From contig CM043960.1 in NCBI GenBank assembly GCA_014529385.2, positions 33,690,396-33,754,395 of the forward strand: a DNA stretch of 64,000 nt, given 5' to 3'. A program made the position numbers and the translations under genes. Within the stretch, counting starts at the first letter, position 1. Each line of letters starts with the position of its first letter. Shown in pieces: positions 54,749 through 64,000 of the stretch. Source of the stretch: Adiantum capillus-veneris (taxonomy: Eukaryota; Streptophyta; Polypodiopsida; Polypodiales; Pteridaceae). The notes under the pieces are model-generated. The model did no database searches and was not told the origin of the DNA. It saw only the letters and a program-made list of their open reading frames with translations.

Positions 54749-55615
54749 AAGTTTAGCGGATCTGGCTTCCACACCTGGCAAATTAAAGTAAAGGGCTATT
54801 TGATGCAGAAAAATTTGTGGAACGTCGTCAAGCCACTATCAGCCGATGAATCAAGTACATCCATTGCAGTTACCAGAGCATTATCTGCCGAGCAACAGAG
54901 GAAAGATGAACAAGCTTTTGGAATCATTCTAACTTCCTTAGAAGACGACTTTATTCATTATTTGGATGATGTTGATTCTTCAAGTGCTACCTGGATAGAG
55001 TTAGAGAAGCTTTTCGGTGCCAAAGCTAAGTATTCCAAAATGAGTTTAAAAATGGAATCGTATTCTCTTCACATGCGTGAAGATGAAAACATTGCAGCTT
55101 TAGCTAATAGACTGAAGAGTATTAAAACTCAACTTGTTTATGTCGAAGCCCCAGTACCAAAAGAAGATCTCATAGCCGTTTTGTTAAAAAGTTTTCCTGA
55201 CAAATTTCATTATATTGTTACTGTTTTAAAGGAAAAAGATCCACTGTTCTACTTGGATGGTATCATCAATTCATTGCAAGAAGAAGAACAAAGGGTACCT
55301 AGTACCAATTCTACTATTTTTCCCAGTGCATGTACAGTCTCCAATGCAGTATTCCCCATCAGTTGTTCTGATACTTCCAGTGCCTATGCAGTCACTAAAT
55401 GTGCTGCTACCTCAGCTTCATCGTGACCATTCAGTGGAACCAGATCTTGTGCCATTTGTGGGCGCAACAATCATCAGACAAAAGATTGTTTCAAGAAGAA
55501 TCCTTGTGTTCACTGTGGTAAAACAAATCATCCATCAAACAAATGCTTTCAAAAGGGTAAAAATCAAGTTCATATGATTGAGGGAGACATGCACCGAGCC
55601 TGCAATATATTCTGT
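54749..55615 (+). pseudogene. Element D Gag (copia type) with two zinc knuckles
   Basis: The frame is open from before ATG 54800 (FSGSGFHTWQIKVKGYL upstream is part of the domain, so the real start is further 5'). The copia Gag domain runs from there to about FPDKFHYIV and LLKSFPD. TGA at 55424-55426 interrupts it; a C-to-T change from CGA is the simplest cause. After the stop, still in phase, two CCHC knuckles follow: CAICGRNNHQTKDC and CVHCGKTNHPSNKC. The end is TGA at about 55616. The Gag would build the particle that packages this RNA; two knuckles are more than most copia Gags have. Confidence 0.85.
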
Positions 55616-55954
55616 TGATAATGATGTTCTTTAGTTAAACTTTTTTTTTTTTTTTAGTCAAAATAAACTGTACGGGCTCTAGACACTGCCACACATGAGT
55701 GGTAAGACCTCCCAAATTATCAGTTTTTGTTCTCAAGTCCCATTTTTTGTTATCACTTCTCATGAGGTACTGGGTACACCTTAAACCCAAGGTTTGGCAG
55801 TGAACCAGAAAATCCATTTAGTGGTAGCTAACTTTTTGGACCTACAAAGCAAAAATCTTTGGTTGTGAGAGAACCTAAAACTCACGGTTGATGGGTATAC
55901 CAAAAACTCAAGGTATCATGAGAGGGTCTATCTAGTTCCGGCTTGAGGGGGGAT

Positions 55955-56172
55955 TGTTAGGTATGTCAAGCCACTGGGCACAACGTATAGTAGGCAATTC
56001 TAGTTTGCATGGTTTTCTACATGGCAAGTATGTCCTATATGTAAATGTCTTTACTCAATTAGTAGTGCGTGCAATTTTGTTTTCTCCTTCCAAGCTGTCG
56101 ATCTCTCTCTTTATCTCTCTGATGCACACCATGGCTCCTCACCAATAGCTACCATAGCCTCATCTCCTAGCA
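55955..56172 (+). repeat. Element D 3' LTR (218 bp)
   Basis: Starts TGTTAGGTATG after the PPT and ends CTCCTAGCA before CCATT. Confidence 0.93.
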
Positions 56173-56934
56173 CCATTTATAAGACAAAGTTCTCATATCA
56201 AAAAATGAAACCTTCTAGAATATGAGAAATATGATAGCATGCTATATATCAACGGATAGATCTCAATGAGTAAATTCTAATTCCAAAAGGTCGGACAAGT
56301 TTTAATTTCAAATGTGGGTGATCAGATAGAGGAAAACCAAACAAAACAATGACTACACAGATTCAACATAACTTGAGCAAAGAATCAAGCTTGAAATTAT
56401 GAAATGTAATTTGACCTTATATTCAATGTGTTTTTATTGTACACATTGCTTCTTAGAAGTGAAATTACAATGTCTATTGTTATCAATTGTTGTAGATTGA
56501 GTGTGTTTTTTCAGCACTGAATAGATTTCTAATTGTTTGAATTTGTACTCATTTTCCATTCTAAACATATAATATATCACTTGTGGAATCTCTTGAGAAC
56601 AGATTCCACATCAGCTATTGTTTTGCACACTAGGTATAATAATGGCCACACGCGAATGTGTAGTATCCACTCCATCCATAAAAAATTTTGTAGCATATTG
56701 GGACTGTGATTGGGACACTAACTCTAGATGAAAAACAAGGTGAATGATGTGTGTCCCTTGTACAGGTCGAGGATTCACTCATTGTGTCTAATTTTGAAAA
56801 TCTTGGCTTAGATGATGAATACTTTGTCCGATTCTGACCTGGGATGCTTGAGATGTTTTGATTACTTCAAGAAATCATGTTATTTATGCATCCTTCTATG
56901 TCATCTATATCATCAAAATATCTTTTTCCTTTGT

Positions 56935-57450
56935 CAAATTTAGGTTGGCACCTTCAATTATCATAGCCAACTCTTCCCATGTGAATGTGACACGACTCTC
57001 TCTTATATCATGGGTGGCCACAGTTGTCTCCTTCAAGGAAAAGTCTACTAGTCATTTCTCCACAGAATATACATATAACATTTTTGCAAAATACAGTCCA
57101 CAATTTGCATTGTGTAATGGATGGCCAAAAACCTCCAAGTAGATTCTCTCAGCGTTTGCTTTGATTTCTTGGTGTTGGCACTTCGAAACTTTCCACCGTC
57201 CTTTCTTTATCTCCACATCTTCACATGGCCATATTGTTTTAATGATATCCTTCATCACTTCTTTGTTGATGTCTTTCCATTGCGCATGGTTTGGATTTTC
57301 CCATTTTGATAGTCAACGATCTATGTGCATCGCTTGTTGTGCCAATATATCGTGTGCTAGAGATTTCATGCATTGGAAAGCATTAACAGCCAATTGGTGT
57401 TGATCTGTTGGCACTGTTTTTGTATCACATGCATGCTCTTCCTCACCCAT
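56935..57450 (-). pseudogene. ORF Y copy 2
   Basis: From ATG 57448-57450: MGEEEHACD, NAFQCMKSLAH, LSKWENPNHAQWKDINKEV, IKTIWPCEDVEIKKGRWKVSKC, ERIYLEVFGHPLHN, then after a stop FSLKETTVATHDIRESRVTF. It aligns with copy 1 at 35085-35582, with many identical residues and fewer stops. The conserved blocks indicate the two came from a protein-coding ancestor. Confidence 0.55.
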
Positions 57451-57829
57451 GATATCTTAGAGCTACAAATGCTAAATAGAAAAATATTAAATATATTGGG
57501 CAAACATTTTTTCTCTCAATTCACTACTCTCAAAGGTATCAGAATAGTGTTAACAATCAAGGCAATAATGAAATGAAGGAGATATGCTAGTTGGACAATT
57601 GATCCAAACATACTTTGAAAGTGATGTGAACAACAATATCACAATTGACTAAAGATAATTGATCCAAATATACTTCCACTCATGTGAACAACAACATCAT
57701 GATCGATTATAGACTTGGATTCAAATAAAATACCCAGATGGAAAATTGTTGACAATATTCAATATCAATTTAAAAAATGTTCAAGTCAAATAAAAAGACG
57801 GCTTAAGTTCAATGAGCGGTCGTTTTGAA

Positions 57830-58487
57830 AAGAATTAGGGTATGTCTAGAAAAATATCAGAGGCATTTCTTCTAGCCTCGTGCTCTCTTAATTTCATCCA
57901 AGTGTCCACATTTTGTTGAACAACTCTCAGAGCATCTTGGTCGGGGTGGCAAAATATTTCCTCTAGGAAGTACACTTTTCTAGTTGCATCATATCCCAAT
58001 CAATAATACCAATGCGGGGTTTATTTTCACGAGTAAAATCTAGCATTATGTTGTAGGGTGAAAATCGCAATTCACTATACTAGTGGAGCAAGCGGCCACA
58101 ATGCCATCAATCAGAGCATGTAAAATGGTTGGCATCTGCTCAATTACTAATTTGAGTCATGCAGTATCTACCTTTGATAGCTATTGATTTGCAGGTGGAA
58201 AATTTTTCCAGTCGTACTAAACCCACCACCCATGGCTCCTTGCACAGCTTGCACCATCTTGATTCACTTGGTAAAGTGGATTGGTCTTGGAATTTAACCT
58301 GCTTCATCTTTATATTTTTCTCCTCCCATTGTTTATCCCACAACTCTACTTTCACCATATCGCAAGTGGGAGGGAGATCTTCTTTCAAATTTCCGTAGCA
58401 TTCCTTCATATAGCCAAGCACAGTTCTAATCTTGTGGGGGAGTCGAATCCTCTTATCCTTGTTGGCAACAACCACTCGTACTGGCAT
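57830..58487 (-). pseudogene. ORF X copy 2
   Basis: 58140-58487 is one 115-codon frame (HKIRTVLGYMKECYGNLKED, LWDKQWEEKNIKMKQVKF). Upstream on the minus strand a shifted frame gives DLFSTIWENTKHRL-like text; downstream IEQMPTILHALIDG (about 58100-58140) and HPDQDALRVVQQNVDTWMKLREH (about 57880-57950). Compared with copy 1, the EALVEGTRVGAGYFG block is absent, probably by deletion. Function unknown. Confidence 0.5.
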
Positions 58488-58734
58488 TTGGTATGTAATC
58501 TATGTTTTGTGTTCTCCCAAATAGTGCTAAAGAGATCTTTACTGAAGATGTCACTTTGATTTATTTGTTGAATGTTGCCATATCATTAAAAACAATTTGT
58601 ATATGAAATACTTTTCACAATCGTATTCTTAAACAAACATTATATATATACATAAAGCTAGGTTAATGACCTGTTATGCAAAAACACTTCGACAGAAGTT
58701 AGAGCCAAAGTCACACAAATGTATTTTCATTTGA

Positions 58735-59154
58735 TATGGTGCAGATGGAGAGATAAGATATCGTCTCTGGCACCCGGAATCTCATCGAGTCATTCGTACT
58801 TTAGATCTGATCTTCAATGAGTCAAAGATGCATAAACAACGTATCAAGGAAATAGAGATTTGGAGAGTCACTTTTGAGGATGTTGCCTCAAAGACAGTGA
58901 AATCAACTCAGCAGGCTAGTGATGTACCTTCCACTAGCAATGCTCTAGAGGGAGCGGATAGCAATGTCCAAGGAGTGAGATGGTTTACTAGAGTCTCTCG
59001 TCCACCTCGAGGTCTTGATTACATCATATTGACCGATTGTAGTGAGCCAAGCTTCTACCAAGAAGCCATGATGATGGATGATGTGGTGAAGTGGGAGCAG
59101 GCTAGGAATCTGAGTATAACTCGATTCTGGCTAATGACACTTGGGACTTGGTAG
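58735..59154 (+). pseudogene. Element E integrase C-terminus and linker
   Basis: RYRLWHPESHRVIRTLDLIFNE (58757-58822) is the copia integrase C-terminal block. 58828-59154 (108 codons) is the linker to RT, with RVSRPPRGLDY and FYQEAMMMDDVVKWEQA. The frame then shifts into RT. Confidence 0.85.
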
Positions 59155-59560
59155 AACTACCAAATAATGCGAAAGCTTTACCTTGCAAATGGGTTTACAA
59201 GAATAAATTTACCTCAGGTGATCCAAATCCAAAGTACAAGGCTAGACTTGTAGCCAAAGGGTTCAAACAGCAAAAGGGAGTCAATTTTGATGAAATCTTC
59301 TTTCCTGTGGTCAAGATGACAACGCTTAGAACCGTACTTGGTCTTGTAGCAATTGAGGACATGGAAATTGTCCAAATGGATGTGAAGACAGCATTTCTTC
59401 ACGGGGATGTCGACGAGGATGTTTACATGCAGCAGTCTGAAGGGTTTGTTCCAGAGAACACATCTCGTGAGGAGCTAGTATGTAAGGTCAACAAGGCACT
59501 TTATGGCTTAAAGCAGGGTTCAAGGCAGTGGTATCATAAATTTGATGCATGTGTGAAGTC
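59148..59560 (+). pseudogene. Element E RT, N-terminal part
   Basis: CKWVYKNKF, KARLVAKGFKQQKGVNFDE, VQMDVKTAFLHGDVDEDVYM and ALYGLKQGSRQWYHKFD are copia RT blocks. The sequence then jumps from DACVKS to LGMRIKRD in another frame, skipping the segment that carries the YVDD catalytic motif. Confidence 0.9.
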
Positions 59561-60270
59561 CACTTTCTTGGCATGCGAATCAAAAGAGATTGTAAACGTC
59601 GTATTCTTGAGTTATCTCAGGAAACATACATTGAGAAAGTTTTGCAGCGTTTCAATATGCAAGGGAAATCATTGAGTACCCCAATACAGGCAATCTTGAA
59701 ACTCAGCAAGGAAGATGCACCCAAATCTGATGTTGAGCAAGCTGGAATGGCTAAGGTACCATATTCTTCGGCAGTGGGCAGTCTCATGTATGCTATGGTG
59801 GCCACAAGACCAAACATTGCTTTTGTAGTGGGAGTGGTGAGTCGATTTATGGCAAATCCTCGCAGCAATCATTGGGAAGCAGTGAAGCACATTCTTAGGT
59901 ACCTCAAAGTTACAGTTGGCATGTGTTTACACTTCGAGAATAGTGATGCATCCATAGTGGGTTATGCGGAAGCAAACTATGCGGGTTGTGTCGACAATAG
60001 GAGATCGACATCTCGCTATGTCTTCATATTTGCTAGAGCAGCAGTATCTTGGAGGTCATGTCTTCAAGATTGTACGTCGTCTTCCACTACGAAAGCAGAG
60101 TATGTTGCATTGTCGTATGCAAGTAAAGAGATTGTATGGTTATCTCGCTTGGTCAAAAATCTTGGCATTGATGAGACTCCACTGATATATTATGATAGTC
60201 AGAGTGCTCTTGCATTGGCAAGGAATCCCGTGTTTCACTCCAAATTGAAACACATTGAAGTCAGGTATCA
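59549..60270 (+). pseudogene. Element E RT C-terminal part and RNase H start
   Basis: Reads LGMRIKRD, LSQETYIEKVLQRFNM, YSSAVGSLMYAMVATRPNIAF, and RNase H blocks GYAEANYAGCVDNRRSTSRYVF, TTKAEYVALSYASKE, YYDSQSALALARNPVFHSKLKHIEVRY. The MITE begins right after RY. The ORF runs on into the MITE to 60361. Confidence 0.9.
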
Positions 60271-60532
60271 GGGTGAAAGCGTGCTTTGGTGGTACAGAAA
60301 AAGGACCTATTTTACTTCTACCAATGAAAAAGTGGGGACTAGTAAATTTTTTGTAGTTTAGGTCAAAACTTTTTGGACCTTGTGTTTTTAGATTCTTCTT
60401 TTGAAAATCTATCCATTGATATATAGTATGATAGGTAGTTTTTCATGTGACATGTAGAAATTGTAACTCAAAGATTTGTAAAGGTGCTTTCAAGGACAGT
60501 CCTTTTTGTACCACCAAAGCGTGCTTTTAGCC
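60271..60532. mobile_element. 262-bp MITE in element E RNase H
   Basis: Starts GGGTGAAAGCGTGC and ends GCGTGCTTTTAGCC; the first and last ~34 bases are inverted copies, sharing GCTTTGGTGGTACA and AAAAGGAC. The flank ATCA is present on both sides (60267-60270 and 60533-60536), and the codons of RNase H continue directly across. A 3-4 bp duplication and GGG/GCC ends suggest a PIF/Harbinger-type MITE, but this is tentative. Confidence 0.85.
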
Positions 60533-60675
60533 ATCATCTCGTGAGATATTTCTTGGCCAAAAAGCTCATTGACTTGGTCAAGGTACACACTGACGACAAC
60601 CTAGCAGATGCTTTGACAAAAGGCTTAGCTTTAGAGAGATTTACACATTGCAATGAGTTGATGAGTATAGGTTGA
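60533..60675 (+). pseudogene. Element E RNase H C-terminus
   Basis: HHLVRYFLAKKLIDLVKVHTDDNLADALTKGL follows the MITE; this is the end of copia RNase H (LADxLTK). It ends with TGA at 60673-60675. Confidence 0.88.
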
Positions 60676-61286
60676 AGCCTTCCTACTTAAAACCTGTATA
60701 ACTTATACCTACCATCCATGTAGTGTTAAATATTAGCAAGTATCCATTCTTTGAACAGTAAGCCACAAATGAAAGTGACATGTGTGTGTGTCATTGTTTT
60801 TAAACTAATACATATTCATAAAAGAACATAATAGTTCAAAAGGCATCTGGCTTTAGACAAAGGACAAGGATTAGCACAAAAAAAAACTCAGTCTTTGATT
60901 CATTTTTGTACACCATAATGAGAATGAGGTATCGTTCTAGTGATTTGTACATAAGATAGTTAAGTACAATTGATACAAAGTGACAAAGGCTATCATAAAA
61001 TCCAATATCTAACCAACCCAAATGATTTTATCATATTAAACTGATCATTTAATGTGGGAGAATAAACGAGAACAAGGGTCAGAATATGGGTATGTGATTT
61101 AGATGCATCTCAGCATGGGACCAAAGGTTATCGGTCCAAACGGGAGATGGTCTATCAAAGAGAAATGCTAATGGAGCTTAAAGACCTTAGGGTTAGCTTA
61201 ATTAAAGACCCCCAAGGTTAGTGTAAAATTCCTTTGACCTTAGGTAAGCTAGGGCTCTGCTTGAGGTGGGAACCTTGCCCAAGCTT
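60676..61286. other. Stretch without a gene
   Basis: Probably the 3' end of element E and spacer. No LTR boundary could be fixed. A short TG run is at about 60780. Confidence 0.4.
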
Positions 61287-61422
61287 GAGGTGCTTGTCGT
61301 GCTTGATGACTAAGGTTCTTGAGGTGCTTGTCATGCTTGATCACTAAGGTACTTGAGGTTCTTGTCATGCTTGCTAACTAAGATTCTTGGGGTGCTTGTC
61401 ATGCTTGCCAACTAGGGAGCCT
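61287..61422. repeat. 34-bp tandem repeat x4
   Basis: Units start gaggtgcttg at 61287, 61321, 61355 and 61389, each with tgcttg and ctaag words, drifting by several bases. Partial further copies run to about 61490. A CA run follows at about 61558-61585. Confidence 0.88.
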
Positions 61423-62613
61423 GAGGTGCTTGCGGGAACACTACCCAAGCTTGAGGTGCTTTGTCATGCTTGCTGACTAAGGTGCTTGTGTTCCACAAAG
61501 TCAAATCATCCCTATAAGAGAGGGGGCCATCCCTAAAGCTAGGGGGATGAGAGATAAAACACACACACACACACATACACACACAAGATAAGCCAAGTCT
61601 CAAGAGGCAACAAGGACACATGTCAAGCCCCTACCCATGTTGCCCTCATGGTGTTCCTTAACCTTCTTGGTTGGCCTCCCAAGGGGTCCAATGATAAATT
61701 AGTTAATTTAATTAATTGTTTTTGCATTTATCAAGTCCTCTCTCTCAAAGGGAGAGGGGGACACTTGTCCCAAGGCTAGCATGATTGCTTGATATGCATC
61801 CTGCATGTGATTGGCCAGGCTTGAAGGGATCCAATGAATTTCTTTCAAGAGCTAGAAGAGGGGGTCAGCCAAGGAAGCAAGGGGTTTCTTGGGGGGGTAT
61901 ACTCTCCCACACACACTCATGCACACTCTCATTGTGTGAAGTGCATAGTGAAAGAGTTCCATGTCCTTCTCCAAGCTAGTAGAGAAGTTGAGAGCCTACA
62001 CCAACACTCTTGGCTATGGAATGCAAATCCAACCAAGAGCCATGCTTCAATCCTAAATCTTGTCATCTTCTCCATCTTCATTACTATGCTATTATGTATG
62101 CTAGCAAGAAGAGTGATGATAAGTGAGGAACTAATTATTTCTCATATGGAATGTTTCTTCTTCCTCTTCCCTACCCTTATTCCCCACTAGCTCTCTCCAC
62201 CTTCAAACGTGTTTGAGGCCTTGGGACTGAGGCTTCAGATAGTTAATGCTTTTTGCAAAGTTTATTTTATGCTCGTGATGCATGAAGATTTCCATCTTCA
62301 TTGTGTCGCCTAGGTCACAAGGAACACAAAGATTGTATTGTACCAAGTCTCTCTTGATGGGAGAAACTATAATACAAATGCCTATTGGAGGGGGCACCGG
62401 CTCCACATAAATCCGATCCTCAATTGCTATCATGTTCTCTAAACTCTCTCGCTTGCAAAAGTATTTTTCATGCCAAGTTAAATAAGTACTATTTTTATGT
62501 TGCTACCATCAAGTAAGTTCACCCTCTATGCTCTCAAAGTAATCTCACAAAAGTGTTTTCTCTAATTTTCCTTATTCCACTACTCTCAAAGTTCATAGGC
62601 CATTTCCCTTACA
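61423..62613 (+). repeat. 5' LTR end of element I (left boundary uncertain)
   Basis: Ends CCCTTACA at 62613, immediately before a PBS. The start is not fixed: a TGTCAAGCC at about 61620 is one candidate. No second LTR lies in the window. ORFs inside it (61785-61979, 61834-62190) lack domains. Confidence 0.55.
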
Positions 62614-62614
62614 T

Positions 62615-62626
62615 TGGTATCAGAGC
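62615..62626 (+). other. Primer binding site of element I
   Basis: TGGTATCAGAGC one base after the LTR end. Confidence 0.88.
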
Positions 62627-63038
62627 ATTTGGTTTCTTTTTTCTTGCTTAAGAAGAGAGGTCCTTAAGTAACCTATTAATGGTTGATTTTTTTAATTATA
62701 TTAGGGTAAGTGGGAATGGGATCTGTTATCGGTTTTGTTGAGACCAATATGTGGGATATGGTGCACACCTCGAGAGCTTTGTTCTTAATAATGGAGTCTT
62801 TTTAGACTTGCCTACGGCTTTACCATTATTGAGCCATAAGAAATCTGAAAGGATCTATCCCTTGGAAACTATGCAATATTAGACCCATTCCACTACTTTC
62901 TATAATTAACCAATTCGAGTCGTGGGTGTAGATACTTAAGTGCTTATTTTCAAAGGCTAAGAGGAGTAGAAACTAAGGTAGCAACTAAGGTTTTGAATTG
63001 CCAAAGAATACACTAAGTAACACATAAGTATAATTAGC

Positions 63039-64000
63039 ATGGTTGACAATAACCAAGAGAGTAGAATGAACATTGATAAGTTTGATTTTGCACATGAAGG
63101 TGCTAATGATGATGTCCCCCATGTTTGTCAATTATCTTGTTACTAGGTTGCAGCAAGCTATGGACAACCCTGCTTTGCAAGCCGAAGTTACTCAAAAACT
63201 TCGCACTTATGGGATTACCCTTTCTCTCCAAGGGGAGAGAGAGCTTAGGAGGCCTCTTGAAGAGACCCCCAAAAAGAAGACTCTCTCCCATACACGAGGA
63301 GGAATCCAAAGAACAAGAAAGTAATAAATCCCTAAGTTCCTCTAAAAAAGTGACTCCACGACGACGACGTTCTCTTTTAAGAGGAAATGCTCAATCCACG
63401 GTCCTTCTCCTCGTCACTCCAAAAGGTAAGAGAGGAAACAAAGGAAGAAAAGAGAAAGAAAGAGGTCACCCTCTTCTCCTCCTTCTTCACCTTCCTCGTC
63501 TTTCGACGAAAGCTATGGATATTCTCCTAGAGAATACAAGAGGGAAGGACAGTGCAAATCATACCCTACATGGCGAAGGTCACAAAAGCCCAAGAAGTTC
63601 AAAGAAGGAGGAGAGAGTATCTCTTTTCTCACCCTATGATGGCACCTTTGGTGCAAAGTGTTGGCCTTCATCGAGCAATTTGATCCGGCCTTTGGAGACA
63701 AGGGCTTCACAGAGTCCTCCAAGCTATGTCATGTAGCTATGCACTTCCAAAAAATTTCTCATCAATGGTGGGCTAGCCTTCATGGCAATGGTGAAGCCCC
63801 AAAGATATGGAAAACTCTATGAGTTTCCATCATGAAGAAATTTCTTGCAAGCGACACAAAGGACAAAGTGCTTACCAAATGGTGCAGTTTGAAGCTTCTC
63901 TCTCATGAGTCTCTCCACAAATATGTAGACAAGTTTTGGGATTTACATCTCAAGGCTACTGCCTTTCAAAAGATAGACTTCACCAATCAAAAGCAACAAT
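63039..64000 (+). pseudogene. Element I gag, partial (runs off window)
   Basis: ATG at 63039 opens a short frame that stops at about 63147. Further on, frames interrupted by shifts give a Ser/Lys/Arg-rich N-terminal region (63125-63736), then VLAFIEQFDPAFGDKGF, HVAMHFQKISHQWWASLHG, a TGA near 63820 (a likely TGG change), and LASDTKDKVLTKWCSL, HKYVDKFWDLHLKA. This is a retrotransposon Gag of the Ty3/gypsy type. Pol is beyond 64000. Confidence 0.75.

Larger units (their letters stand above)
54178..56172 (+). mobile_element. Element D: gag-only (TR-GAG-like) Ty1/copia element
   Basis: A 1995-bp element with LTRs at 54178-54394 and 55955-56172, PBS at 54397-54408, PPT (gcttgagggggga) before the 3' LTR, and a perfect 5-bp duplication CCATT (54173-54177 and 56173-56177). 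Only a copia-type Gag is encoded; there is no protease, integrase, RT or RNase H. It must have been mobilised by another copia element. Confidence 0.93.
56178..58690 (-). mobile_element. Partial second copy of the hAT element M family (right half)
   Basis: From about 56340 it aligns with 34460-37900: acagattcaa/cataacttgag, atattcaatgtgttttt, tggtatccactccatccat, then the Y and X blocks, then atgaaatacttttcac and ggttaatgacctg. No transposase is present. It stops at about 58690 where copia element E begins. It differs from copy 1 throughout, so the two are old relatives. Confidence 0.7.
58691..60675 (+). mobile_element. Element E: truncated Ty1/copia pol
   Basis: Contains the end of integrase, RT and RNase H of a copia element. 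No LTRs, PBS or gag were found. An internal deletion removes the RT catalytic region and a MITE splits the RNase H. Confidence 0.85.

Overview
This is nuclear DNA of a land plant whose window is almost entirely transposable elements. The evidence is Ty3/gypsy chromoviruses, a Tat-type Ty3/gypsy element with two RNase H domains, Ty1/copia elements, hAT and CACTA (En/Spm) transposases, miniature inverted-repeat elements and long (CT)n/(CA)n microsatellites. I see no convincing single-copy host gene, tRNA, rRNA or CRISPR array. The species cannot be named from this sequence; the density and nesting of repeats suggest a large, repeat-rich genome.

Layout, left to right. 1-3558: non-coding DNA with small tandem duplications and a weak hAT-like relic. 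3564-12309: element A, a complete but inactivated Ty3/gypsy chromovirus (TSD GACGT, tRNA-iMet-type PBS) whose LTRs contain a ~150-bp tandem array. About 12.3-38.7 kb: a large hAT-type DNA transposon (element M), inferred from similar inverted termini at 12327-12376 and 38690-38733 and from a split transposase (26196-26929 and 33331-34480). Two retrotransposons sit inside it. Element B (12546-25205, minus strand) is a young 12.7-kb Tat-lineage element with 2.7-kb near-identical LTRs, a gag-pol frame broken by one TAG, and four small ORFs upstream of gag. Element C (26930-33330) is a degenerate chromovirus with 131-bp LTRs (TSD GTGAT), inserted in a conserved block of the hAT transposase; C itself carries a 400-bp tandem duplication and a ~246-bp MITE. 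The right part of M encodes, on the opposite strand, two unrecognised ORF regions (X and Y) that recur in a diverged copy at 56.3-58.7 kb.

38.7-42.8 kb holds quasi-palindromes, a degenerate AAGTGCTTC minisatellite and microsatellites. 42.8-44.36 kb is a second hAT-like transposase relic (zinc finger/DUF4371 type), abutted by 5'-truncated gypsy element H (44379-47440), which has the same MITE in its pol. 48.35-52.88 kb is a CACTA TNP2-type transposase relic, interrupted at 49425-50314 by a 5'-truncated copia remnant (element G, TSD AGCAA). 54178-56172 is element D, a small gag-only copia element (TSD CCATT). 56.2-58.7 kb is the second copy of the hAT X/Y region. 58.7-60.68 kb is a broken copia pol (element E) with a different MITE in its RNase H. 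From about 61 kb to the right edge is the LTR end, PBS and partial gag of another gypsy element (I).

Most reverse-transcriptase genes here are dead. The exception in quality is element B: very similar LTRs, long reading frames, a degenerate retroviral RNase H beside an apparently intact second RNase H, and two pairs of paralogous accessory ORFs between the PBS and gag. That accessory cluster, and the antisense X/Y genes of the hAT family, are the best candidates for undescribed biology.
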